Assembly (NCBI GenBank): GCA_023436025.1
Contig: JAEZKX010000353.1
Span: 1 to 11,438 of the forward strand
DNA length: 11,438 bases
Direction: 5' to 3'
Source of the DNA: Pseudomonadota bacterium
GTDB taxonomy: Bacteria; Pseudomonadota; Gammaproteobacteria; Burkholderiales; Burkholderiaceae_C
This document shows, one piece after another, positions 5,961-11,438 of this stretch. The notes under the pieces are model-generated. The model worked only from the letters and a program-made list of their open reading frames with translations, was not told the origin of the DNA and searched no databases. Positions within the stretch are counted from its first letter, which is position 1; every line of letters begins with the position of its first letter. A program made the translations under genes and the position numbers.

Positions 5961-5978
5961 GCGTCGGCCCGCCGACGC
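5961..5978. promoter_or_regulatory. 18-bp near-continuous palindrome upstream of the YflT-like gene
   Basis: GCGTCGGC-CC-GCCGACGC is a perfect 8-bp inverted repeat about 59 bp before the start at 5902. It could be an operator, or a leader hairpin if transcription begins further upstream. No clear sigma70 boxes were found around it. Confidence 0.4.
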
Positions 5979-6019
5979 GGGGCGGGTAGTCCCGGACCTA
6001 CGGCCTCGGTCCGCGCGCG

Positions 6020-6033
6020 GCGGGTGCACCCGC
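6020..6033. promoter_or_regulatory. 14-bp perfect palindrome in the gap between the GGT-like and YflT-like genes
   Basis: GCGGGTGCACCCGC equals its own reverse complement. With no loop it is better read as a possible dimeric protein-binding site than as a terminator stem. It lies about 118 bp before the YflT-like start and 48 bp past the stop of the GGT-like gene. In sequence this GC-rich, such palindromes can also occur by chance. Confidence 0.3.
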
Positions 6034-6043
6034 GAACCAGGGC

Positions 6044-6059
6044 GCCGCCCGCAGGCGGC
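6044..6059 (-). terminator. Candidate terminator hairpin after the GGT-like gene
   Basis: A GCCGCC/GGCGGC stem with a 4-nt loop lies 22 nt past the TAA of the GGT-like gene (stop at 6081-6083, minus strand). It is GC-only and has no following T-run in either direction, so its termination strength is doubtful. Confidence 0.35.
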
Positions 6060-6080
6060 AAGCCCCCCGATCCGGACCGA

Positions 6081-7691
6081 TTAGAAGCCGGCGGCGAGGC
6101 CGTCGCGCCGGCTGTCGGAGGCGGCGACGTAGCCTTCCACCTTGGGATCGCCCATGCGCCAGATGAACTGGCCGGCGCCGAAGTCCTGGTAGCTGTCGTG
6201 CAGCACCTCGATGCGGTGGCCGCGTGCCTGGAGTTCCTGCACGGTGGCCGCATCCATCTGCTGTTCCACGTTCAGCTCCAGGCCGGCGTTGAAGCGCCAG
6301 CGCGGCGCGTCCAGCGCCGCCTGCGGGCTCTGGTGGTAGTCGATCATGCGCACCAGCGTCTGCAGGTGGCCCTGCGGCTGCATGTTGCCGCCCATCACGC
6401 CGAAGCTCATCACGGGCGCGCCGTCCTGTGTCAGGAACGCGGGGATGATGGTGTGGAAAGGCCGCTTGCCCGGCGCCACCTGGTTGGGACCCGGGCGCAG
6501 GCTGAAGCCGTGGCCGCGGTTCTGCAGGCTGATGCCGAAGGTGGGCTCCACGCAGCCGGAACCGAAGCCCATGAAGTTGCTCTGGATGAAGCTGACCATC
6601 ATGCCGTTCTCGTCGGCCGCGGTCAGGTAGATGGTGCCGCCCTTCGCGATCTCGCCATGTTCGAAGTGCTGCGCCCGCTTCATGTCGATCTGCCTGGCGC
6701 GGCTGGCCAGGTAGGCGGTGTCCAGCATCTGCTCGGTGCTGACCTCCATGGCCGAACGTTCCGCGACATGGCGGTAGACGTCGGCGAAGGCGAGCTTCAT
6801 CGCCTCGATCTGCACGTGCTGCGAGTCGGCGCCGTCCACGCGCATGCCGGCGATGTCGAACTGCTCGACGATGCCCAGCGCCATCAGCGCCGCGATACCC
6901 TGGCCATTGGGCGGGATCTCGTGCACGGTGTAGCCGCGGTAGTCGCGGGCGATGGGCGTGACCCACTCGGGCTTGAACGCGGCCAGGTCGGCCACGGTGT
7001 GCGCGCCGCCCAGCTCCTTGCTGAAGCGCGCCAGCGCCTCGGCGATCTCGCCTTCGTAGAAAGCCTGGCCCCGGGTTTCGGCGATCAGGCGCAGCGCCCG
7101 CGCCGCGGCCGGGAAGCGGAACAGCTCGCCCACCCGGGGCGCGCGCTGCCACGGCAGGAAGCTCTGCGCGAAGCCGGGCTGGTCGCCGATCTCGTGCGTC
7201 GCGGCCTCCCACTTGTTCTGCACCACCACCGGCAGCAGGTAGCCGCGCTCGGCGATCTCGATGGCCGGCTCCAGCAGGTCGGCGAAGGGCAGCTCGCCGT
7301 AGCGCTCGGACAGGGCCACCCAGGTGCCCACGGCGCCGGGGATGGTCACCGAGTCGATGCCGCGCTTGGGCGGCTTCTCGCCGGCGCCGTACTTGCGCGA
7401 GAAGTACTCCGGCGTCCAGCCCGCCGGCGCCGGGCCCGAGCCGTTGATGCCCTGCAGGTGCTTGCCGTCCCACAGGATGGCGAAGGCGTCGCTGCCCAGG
7501 CCGTTGCTGACCGGCTCGACGATGGTCATGGCGGCGGCGCAGGCGATGGCCGCGTCGACCGCGTTGCCGCCTTTCCACAGCATGCGCAGGCCGGCCTGCG
7601 AGGCCAGCGGGTGCGAGGTGGACACGGCATTGCGGGCGAAGACGGGGATGCGCGTCGTCGGATAGGGGTTGGCGTAGTCGAACTGCTTCAT
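6081..7691 (-). CDS. Gamma-glutamyltransferase-family Ntn-hydrolase (YwrD-like)
   Basis: This is a 536-residue member of the GGT superfamily, whose proenzymes cut themselves to expose an N-terminal Thr. Features are STSHPLASQAGLRML and GGNAVDAAIACA (24-52), the SVTIPGAVGTW motif (114-124), the probable autocleavage nucleophile T353 in KGGTIYLTAADENG, SFIQSNFMGFGSG (367-379), the GVMGG oxyanion loop (431-435) and a C-terminal ASDSRRDGLAAG. Two departures from E. coli Ggt stand out. There is no signal peptide, so the enzyme should be cytoplasmic. The substrate-carboxylate Arg (R114, in DFREMAP) is replaced: the equivalent stretch reads INGSGPAP, with Ser85 at that place by hand alignment. It is therefore probably not a true glutathione hydrolase but a related amidase or acylase. 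ATG 7691 lies 5 nt after the stop of the upstream Bug gene, implying coupled translation. Confidence 0.88.
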   Translation of the reverse strand: MKQFDYANPYPTTRIPVFARNAVSTSHPLASQAGLRMLWKGGNAVDAAIACAAAMTIVEPVSNGLGSDAFAILWDGKHLQGINGSGPAPAGWTPEYFSRKYGAGEKPPKRGIDSVTIPGAVGTWVALSERYGELPFADLLEPAIEIAERGYLLPVVVQNKWEAATHEIGDQPGFAQSFLPWQRAPRVGELFRFPAAARALRLIAETRGQAFYEGEIAEALARFSKELGGAHTVADLAAFKPEWVTPIARDYRGYTVHEIPPNGQGIAALMALGIVEQFDIAGMRVDGADSQHVQIEAMKLAFADVYRHVAERSAMEVSTEQMLDTAYLASRARQIDMKRAQHFEHGEIAKGGTIYLTAADENGMMVSFIQSNFMGFGSGCVEPTFGISLQNRGHGFSLRPGPNQVAPGKRPFHTIIPAFLTQDGAPVMSFGVMGGNMQPQGHLQTLVRMIDYHQSPQAALDAPRWRFNAGLELNVEQQMDAATVQELQARGHRIEVLHDSYQDFGAGQFIWRMGDPKVEGYVAASDSRRDGLAAGF

Positions 7692-7696
7692 GAACT

Positions 7697-8668
7697 TCAG
7701 TCGGAGGTGAGCTTGCGCTCGGTGATGATCTTCTTCCACTTGGCGCGGTCGGCGTCCGCCAGGGCGGCGAACTGCTGGGGCGTGCCGCCGGCCGGCTCGA
7801 TGCCCAGGCGGGCGAGCCGCTCCTTGACCTCGGGGTCCTGCAGCGCCTGGTTGACGGCGGTGTTGACACGGGCCACCAGGTCGGCCGGCAGGCCCTTGGG
7901 GCCGTACAGGCCGAACCAGGTCACGGAGTCGAAGCCGGGGATGGTGTCGGACACCGGCGGCAGGTCGGGCAGCAGGGGCGAGCGCCTCGGGCTGGTGATG
8001 CCCAGCGCGCGCAGCCGGCCTTCGCGCACGTGCGGCAGCCCACTGGGCAGCGAGTCGAACAGCACGTCGACCTTGCCGCTGGCCAGGTCAGGGATCGCCA
8101 GGGCCGTGCCCTTGTACGGGATGTGGACCAGGAACAGCGCGGCCTGCGCCTTGAAGTATTCCGCCGTCAGGTGGACGATGGTGCCGTTGCCGCTGCTGGC
8201 GTAGTTCAGCTTGCCCGGATTGCGGCGGGCGTAATCCACCCACTCCTTCACCGTCCGCGCTGGCGCCGAGTTGGGCACCAGCATGATGCTGGGCGCGTTG
8301 CCGACATGCGCGATGGGCGTGAAGTCGGCCACCGCGTCGTAGGGCAGCCTGGCCGTGCCGAAGCTCGGGCCGATGCTGTGGGTGCTGCTGGTGGCCAGCA
8401 GCAGCGTGTAGCCATCGGCCGGCGCCTTGGCCACCAGGTCGGAGCCGATGCTGCCGCCAGCGCCCGGCTTGTTGTCCACCACCACCGTCTGGCCGATGCG
8501 CTCGGACAGCTTCTGCGACACGGCGCGGGCCAAGATGTCGGTGGCGCCGCCGGCCGGGAACGGCACCACCAGCCGGATCGCGCGGGCGGGGTAGCCCTGG
8601 GCGTGGGCGGTGGCGCCGAACAGCGCGGCCATGGCCAGCAGGGCACAGGCGAAGGTCTTGCGTTGCAT
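7697..8668 (-). CDS. Bug/TctC-family tripartite tricarboxylate transporter substrate-binding protein
   Basis: This is a 323-residue periplasmic solute-binding protein. It has an N-terminal signal peptide (MQRKTFACALLAMAALFGA) with likely cleavage after A23 (AHA/QG). Bug hallmarks are YPARAIRLVVPFPAGGATDILAR (26-48), VVVDNKPGAGGSIGSDLVAKAPADGYTLLL (62-91), a central LNYASSGNGTIVHLTAEYFK region and PYKGTALAIPDLASGKVDVLFD. The family binds carboxylates and amides through a conserved water network; the ligand cannot be deduced. No TctA/TctB membrane genes are adjacent, as is usual for orphan Bug genes in Burkholderiales. ATG 8668 is preferred over the in-frame GTG at 8695, because it starts directly at the signal peptide and falls at the predicted transcription start. 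It is the first gene of an operon with the GGT-like enzyme, with LysR divergent. Confidence 0.93.
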   Translation of the reverse strand: MQRKTFACALLAMAALFGATAHAQGYPARAIRLVVPFPAGGATDILARAVSQKLSERIGQTVVVDNKPGAGGSIGSDLVAKAPADGYTLLLATSSTHSIGPSFGTARLPYDAVADFTPIAHVGNAPSIMLVPNSAPARTVKEWVDYARRNPGKLNYASSGNGTIVHLTAEYFKAQAALFLVHIPYKGTALAIPDLASGKVDVLFDSLPSGLPHVREGRLRALGITSPRRSPLLPDLPPVSDTIPGFDSVTWFGLYGPKGLPADLVARVNTAVNQALQDPEVKERLARLGIEPAGGTPQQFAALADADRAKWKKIITERKLTSD

Positions 8669-8674
8669 CGCCAG

Positions 8675-8703
8675 ATCATAGGAAGGCCGACGCACAAGCC
8701 CAA
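8675..8703 (-). promoter_or_regulatory. Sigma70-type promoter of the Bug/GGT-like operon
   Basis: On the minus strand, TTGGGC (8698-8703) and TATGAT (8675-8680) are separated by exactly 17 bp. The predicted transcription start is about 8668-8669, at the ATG of the Bug gene, so the message would be leaderless; no Shine-Dalgarno sequence is visible there. The imperfect -35 fits a promoter that needs an activator. Confidence 0.6.
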
Positions 8704-8713
8704 GCGAATCTTT

Positions 8714-8742
8714 CTTTAGCGAAGCTAAAGCCCTGCTTTAGC
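8714..8742. promoter_or_regulatory. Three-armed LysR operator
   Basis: The 7-mer CTTTAGC occurs at 8714-8720, inverted as GCTAAAG at 8724-8730, and again direct at 8736-8742, with spacers GAA and CCCTG. Every arm matches perfectly. The first pair contains a T-N11-A LysR box (TTAGCGAAGCTAA, 8716-8728). Relative to the predicted start of the Bug operon the pairs centre near -54 and -65; relative to lysR the last arm ends 8 bp before its ATG, suited to autorepression. This AT-containing patch stands out in otherwise GC-rich DNA. Confidence 0.75.
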
Positions 8743-8750
8743 ATGGCGGC

Positions 8751-9620
8751 ATGCCCGGCATCCGCCTGTTCAAGACCTTCTGCGCCGTCGCCAGCGAGGG
8801 CAGCTTCGCCGCCGCCGCCGCCCGCGTGGCGCTCACCCAGGCCGCGGTGGGCCAGCAGATGCGGGCGCTGGAGGCGCAGCTGCGGCGGCCACTGTTCGAG
8901 CGGCAGGGCAAGTCGGTGGTCCTCAACGAGGCCGGCCGGGCGCTGCTGCCCCAGGCGCGCAAGCTGCTCGCGCTGCACGAACAACTGCTGGCGCCCCAGG
9001 CCGCGCAGGACGGCATGGCCGGCACCGTGCACCTCGGGGCGGTGGTGTCGGCGGTGCGGCCGCTGGTGCAGGCCACGCTGGCGCTCAAGGCGCGGCACCC
9101 GCAGCTGGACCTGCACGTGTCGGCGGCCAAGTCGATGGAACTGCTGGAACGCGTGCAGGCCGGCGCCCTGGACGCCGGCCTCGTCGTGCGCGACGCCGGC
9201 CTGCATCCGGACCTCGCCTGGACCGCGCTGTACGACGAGCCCATGGTGCTGCTGGCGCCGCGCGCCGTGGAAGCGGCGTCCCCGCGCGAACTCCTGCGGC
9301 AACAGCCCTTCATCCGCTTCGACCGGGCCCAGCACACCGGGCGGCTGGTCGAGCGCACCCTGCGCCGCCTGCGCGTCAAGCCGCGCGAAATCCTGGAGCT
9401 CAATGCCCTGGAGAGCATGGTCGAGCTGGTCCGCTCGGGACTGGGGGTGGCGGTCGTGCCCTTGCTGCACCATGCCAACTGGGCCGGCGATGCGCGGCTT
9501 CGGGTACTGGAACTGCCCGGCGCCGACCGGCGCCGCATCGGCATCGCGCAGCGGCGCGACACCGCCAAGCCGGCGCTGCTGGCGGCCGTGGCGCGTGAAC
9601 TGCAGGTTCGCCTGCCCTGA
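8751..9620 (+). CDS. LysR-family transcriptional regulator of the divergent Bug/GGT-like operon
   Basis: This is a 289-residue LTTR. Residues 1-62 form the winged HTH: RLFKTFCAVASEGSFAAAAARVALTQAAVGQQMRALE, then LFERQGKSVVLNEAGRALL. The linker helix follows, and from about 92 (GTVHLGAVVSAVRPLV) the type 2 periplasmic-binding-like effector domain, with SGLGVAVVPLL near residue 230. ATG 8751 gives the standard LTTR N-terminus; an out-of-frame ATG at 8743 is rejected. No strong ribosome site precedes it. It is transcribed divergently from the Bug gene, with 82 bp between the starts, and the three-armed operator lies in that gap. By family rule it should activate the operon in response to a ligand and repress itself; the inducer is unknown. 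Confidence 0.93.
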   Translation: MPGIRLFKTFCAVASEGSFAAAAARVALTQAAVGQQMRALEAQLRRPLFERQGKSVVLNEAGRALLPQARKLLALHEQLLAPQAAQDGMAGTVHLGAVVSAVRPLVQATLALKARHPQLDLHVSAAKSMELLERVQAGALDAGLVVRDAGLHPDLAWTALYDEPMVLLAPRAVEAASPRELLRQQPFIRFDRAQHTGRLVERTLRRLRVKPREILELNALESMVELVRSGLGVAVVPLLHHANWAGDARLRVLELPGADRRRIGIAQRRDTAKPALLAAVARELQVRLP

Positions 9621-9711
9621 GCCTGGCCGGGCCGGCGCGGCCGTGGCCGGCACGCCATGCGGCCCGAGCCTGCTCCATCCGGTCCCTCGCCACCCGCTCG
9701 CGCCCGCCGAG

Positions 9712-9738
9712 GCGACGCGCGCGCAGCGCGCCCGTCGC
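9712..9738 (+). terminator. GC-rich bulged hairpin downstream of lysR
   Basis: GCGAC + GCGCGC, loop GCA, then GCGCGC + CC bulge + GTCGC: 11 base pairs with one 2-nt bulge, about 90 nt past the lysR stop. No T-run follows. The other notable feature of the 296-bp lysR-roadblock gap is a GGCCGG-rich palindromic stretch at about 9622-9652. No ORF in the gap is credible. Confidence 0.35.
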
Positions 9739-9811
9739 AGGCCATGCGGGCGTCCCATGACTCAGATCAAGACCCGCGCCGGGGCTCGCCATCCAACTCA
9801 TCAGTACGGCC

Positions 9812-9817
9812 TACAAT
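9812..9817 (+). promoter_or_regulatory. Candidate -10 box for the roadblock/ABC operon
   Basis: TACAAT matches the sigma70 -10 consensus at five of six bases and sits in a patch less GC-rich than its surroundings. It would leave a leader of about 90 nt before the TTG start at 9917. No good -35 at 16-18 bp was found; TCGCCA (9786-9791) is 20 bp away. Confidence 0.45.
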
Positions 9818-9916
9818 CGCGTCACCGGCCTCCACGGCCGCGCACACCGCCGGCAGGATCACGCGACCGACCGGTGGGTTTCCTCCTCCGCGTGCACATC
9901 TCCCGCAGGTTTCCCG

Positions 9917-10321
9917 TTGTCCCTGGATCAGAAGTTCAACCAAGTCCTCTCCACCATTCCCGAATGCCTCGCCGGCGGCTACGTCGACATTGCCTCCGGC
10001 ATGCTGCTGACCGTCAAGACGGTCGATTCGCACCCGCAGGAAGTGATCGGCCTGGTGGCCGCCGCCACCGCTGACCTGTTCGCGGGCCAGAACATCTCCA
10101 CCATCGAGAAGATGTTCCGCCGCGCACGCGGCATCCAGGACGACGGCCAGCACTACTTCCAGGAGATCATCGTCAACAGCGACAACCTCCTGCACATCTT
10201 CATCCGCGGCAAGCGCTATCCCGACTACGTCAGCGTCTTCGTGTGCCGCAAGTCGGCCAACCTGGGCATGGCCCTGACCAAGGCCCGGATCGCGATTCCC
10301 GAGATCGAAGCCGCGGTCTGA
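9917..10321 (+). CDS. Roadblock/LC7-like small protein
   Basis: This 134-residue cytoplasmic protein is read from TTG 9917, the only plausible start: there is no in-frame ATG or GTG upstream, and the first internal ATG is at residue 29. A weak AGGT (9907-9910) lies 6 nt before it. The order LDQKFNQVLSTIPECLAGGYVDIASGMLLTVKT, then a helix (EVIGLVAAATADLF), then QEIIVNSDNLLHIFIRG and DYVSVFVCRKSANLGMALTKAR, fits the beta-strand/helix plan of roadblock/LC7 (profilin-like) domains. In bacteria these often bind or regulate small GTPases (MglB type) or sensory proteins. The assignment rests on pattern, not on a profile search. The next gene starts 1 nt after this stop (TGA-G-ATG), so the two products very probably act together. 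Confidence 0.6.
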   Translation: MSLDQKFNQVLSTIPECLAGGYVDIASGMLLTVKTVDSHPQEVIGLVAAATADLFAGQNISTIEKMFRRARGIQDDGQHYFQEIIVNSDNLLHIFIRGKRYPDYVSVFVCRKSANLGMALTKARIAIPEIEAAV

Positions 10322-10322
10322 G

Positions 10323-11438
10323 ATGCAGCGCCCCGACGACGCCGCTGCGCTCGCACTGGATGGCTTCGGCGTGCTGTTCGGGCGCAACGTGGTGCTCGCC
10401 GGCCTGCAAGCCACGCTGCCCGCCCAGGGCATCGACGTCCTGATGGGTCCGGTGCGAACCGGCAAGTCGACGCTGATGCGCTCCCTGTGCGGGCTCAACG
10501 ACGCCACCCGCCTGTTCCGCCAGTGGGGCAGCGCCCGCATGCACGGCCGCCCGGTCGCGGGCGACTGGCGCCCGCGCCTGGTCCAGCAACATGCGGCGAT
10601 GCTGAACATGCCGGTGCACCAGGCCGTGCTGCACCATGTGCCGCGCGAGGGCGAGCGCTCGGCCGCGCAGCGCCGTGCCCAGGCCGAGGAACTGCTCGTC
10701 TCGCACGGGCTGGAGCAACTGGCTGCCACGCTCGACGCTCCGCTGCTGTCCCTGCCGCAGGAGGGACAGCGCATGCTCCACATCGCGGCCCAGGTGGCCG
10801 CGCAGCCGCCGCTGCTGTTCGTGGACGAGCCGACCTTCGGCCTGGACGACGCGGCGGCAGAGCGCCTGGTGGAGTGGCTGCGGCAGCTGGGCCGCACGAC
10901 CCGGCTGGTGGTCGCCCTGCACCACCAGCGGCAGGCCCGGCGCCTGGCCGACCGCATCCTCCTGCTGGGCGGCGGCTACGTGCTGGCGCACCAGGCGACC
11001 GAGGACTTCTTCACCCGGCCCTGCAGCGAACTGGTGGCGCACTTCGTGCGCTCCGGAAGCCTGCCGCTGCCCTCGCCCAGTGCGGCGGCGGCCGACGTGG
11101 AAGGCACGGCCGCCAGCGACCTGCCCGCGGCCGCGCGAGCGGCGTTGCGCGACATGCTGCAGATGCTGGCGACCGAAGACCAGGCGGCGGCCGCGAACCG
11201 GGAGCCGTCGCCCCATCCGGCGCGGGGCGCCTCTGCGGTGGGCGCCCCTGCGGTGGGCGCCGATGCCGCATCTGCTGCCCGTGCCGTGTCCAGCGCGGCC
11301 GCGCGGCCCATCGCGCAGCCGGTGCATGGCACGCTTGCCACGCCTGCCGGGCCTGCCGCGCCTGGTACGCCTGGTACGCCTGGTACGCCTGGAACGCCTG
11401 GTACGCCTGGTACGCCTGGTACGCCTGGTACGCCTGGT
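10323..11438 (+). CDS. Soluble ABC-type ATPase with collagen-like (Gly-Thr-Pro)n tail, partial
   Basis: ATG 10323 opens a frame that runs to the window end (372 residues, no stop). Residues 12-245 are an ABC nucleotide-binding domain: Walker A GPVRTGKST (42-50, with R45 where Gly is usual), Q-loop RLVQQHA (85-91), Walker B LLFVDEP (164-170, catalytic E169), D-loop GLDD (173-176) and H-loop ALHH (199-202). The signature, normally LSGGQ, reads LSLPQEGQ (142-149). The region after Walker A recalls PstB, but no permease is seen. Residues about 246-338 form an Ala/Pro-rich linker, then from 340 TPA/GPA and eight uninterrupted TPG triplets reach the edge. The linker suggests another domain or partner beyond the window; a phosphatase-type domain is one possibility from vague memory of related proteins, unverified. 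The stop codon, 1 nt from this ATG, couples it to the roadblock-like gene. Confidence 0.75.
   Translation, partial: MQRPDDAAALALDGFGVLFGRNVVLAGLQATLPAQGIDVLMGPVRTGKSTLMRSLCGLNDATRLFRQWGSARMHGRPVAGDWRPRLVQQHAAMLNMPVHQAVLHHVPREGERSAAQRRAQAEELLVSHGLEQLAATLDAPLLSLPQEGQRMLHIAAQVAAQPPLLFVDEPTFGLDDAAAERLVEWLRQLGRTTRLVVALHHQRQARRLADRILLLGGGYVLAHQATEDFFTRPCSELVAHFVRSGSLPLPSPSAAAADVEGTAASDLPAAARAALRDMLQMLATEDQAAAANREPSPHPARGASAVGAPAVGADAASAARAVSSAAARPIAQPVHGTLATPAGPAAPGTPGTPGTPGTPGTPGTPGTPGTPG
11226..11255 (+). repeat. 15-bp tandem duplication in the linker
   Basis: GGCGCCTCTGCGGTG (11226-11240) is followed directly by GGCGCCCCTGCGGTG (11241-11255), with one base different, and a third start GGCGCC. 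In frame it encodes GASAV-GAPAV-GA. It marks the linker as prone to repeat growth upstream of the 9-bp array. Confidence 0.8.
11331..11438 (+). repeat. 9-bp in-frame minisatellite encoding (Thr-Pro-Gly)n
   Basis: Twelve 9-bp units fill 11331-11438 exactly. The first four are degenerate (ACGCTTGCC, ACGCCTGCC, GGGCCTGCC, GCGCCTGGT). The last eight are ACGCCTGGT except for one ACGCCTGGA (11385-11393). The array continues past the window edge. Codons CCT and GGT are used throughout although the rest of the window prefers CCG/CCC and GGC, which points to growth by slippage or unequal crossing-over of one DNA unit. Unit length is a multiple of 3, so copy-number change alters tail length without breaking the frame. 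Confidence 0.95.

Noticed and set aside
5906..6253. N-terminal extension of the YflT-like protein up to 6253
   Set aside because: It would overlap the end of the GGT-like gene and contains no conserved sequence; ATG 5902 has AAGGAG at good spacing.
5643..8204. 853-codon plus-strand open frame
   Set aside because: It lies antisense to the YflT-like, GGT-like and Bug genes, which have clear family motifs. The His/Arg/Ala-rich composition is typical of an antisense shadow in GC-rich DNA.
9621..9916. Possible tRNA or riboswitch in the lysR-roadblock gap
   Set aside because: No cloverleaf with a TTCGA-type T-loop and no known riboswitch core could be recognised; only GC hairpins and one TACAAT box were found.
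9767..10957. 396-codon minus-strand open frame
   Set aside because: It is antisense to the roadblock-like and ABC genes, whose plus-strand motifs (Walker A and B) are clear.

Overview
The window is very GC-rich and reads as chromosomal DNA of a betaproteobacterium, most likely Burkholderiales and close to Comamonadaceae (Ramlibacter or Variovorax type). This is inferred from the orphan Bug-type solute-binding protein under a divergent LysR regulator, the small DUF3606 and YflT-like stress proteins, and promoter -10 boxes of the form xACAAT placed directly at start codons. No rRNA, tRNA, CRISPR array, transposase or integrase gene was seen.

Layout. Positions 1-744 (minus) hold the N-terminal 248 residues of a peptidoglycan-binding plus GH19 lysozyme/chitinase-like protein whose end lies outside the window. 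Positions 922-2300 (plus) are two overlapping regulator genes: a PAS-like/LuxR HTH protein and a Crp/Fnr protein. Positions 2301-2727 are a repeat-rich intergenic region with two degenerate copies of one module; the second copy carries a decayed duplicate of the last 22 codons of the crp-like gene. An alpha/beta hydrolase (2728-3582) and a DUF3606 protein (3669-3878) follow on plus. On minus come a class I/II PLP aminotransferase (3906-5105), a YflT-like stress protein with a disordered tail (5213-5902), a divergent gamma-glutamyltransferase-family enzyme (6081-7691) and a Bug/TctC solute-binding protein (7697-8668). The last two genes lie 5 nt apart and form an operon.

A divergent LysR regulator (8751-9620) faces this operon across a compact control region (8669-8750). 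That region holds a good sigma70-type promoter for the operon and a three-armed inverted repeat at the position expected of a LysR activator site.

The right end (9917-11438) is the most unusual part. A small roadblock/LC7-like protein is followed after 1 nt by a soluble ABC-type ATPase with an altered Walker A and a degenerate signature motif. Its C-terminus runs into an Ala/Pro-rich linker and then a collagen-like Gly-Thr-Pro repeat encoded by a near-perfect 9-bp tandem array, which is cut off by the window edge.

How the genes work together. The Bug protein, the GGT-like enzyme and LysR plausibly form a regulated uptake/catabolism unit for an amide or gamma-glutamyl-type compound. The LuxR and Crp pair is probably co-transcribed. 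The roadblock-like and ABC pair looks like a signalling or regulatory NTPase module rather than a transporter, because no permease is visible.
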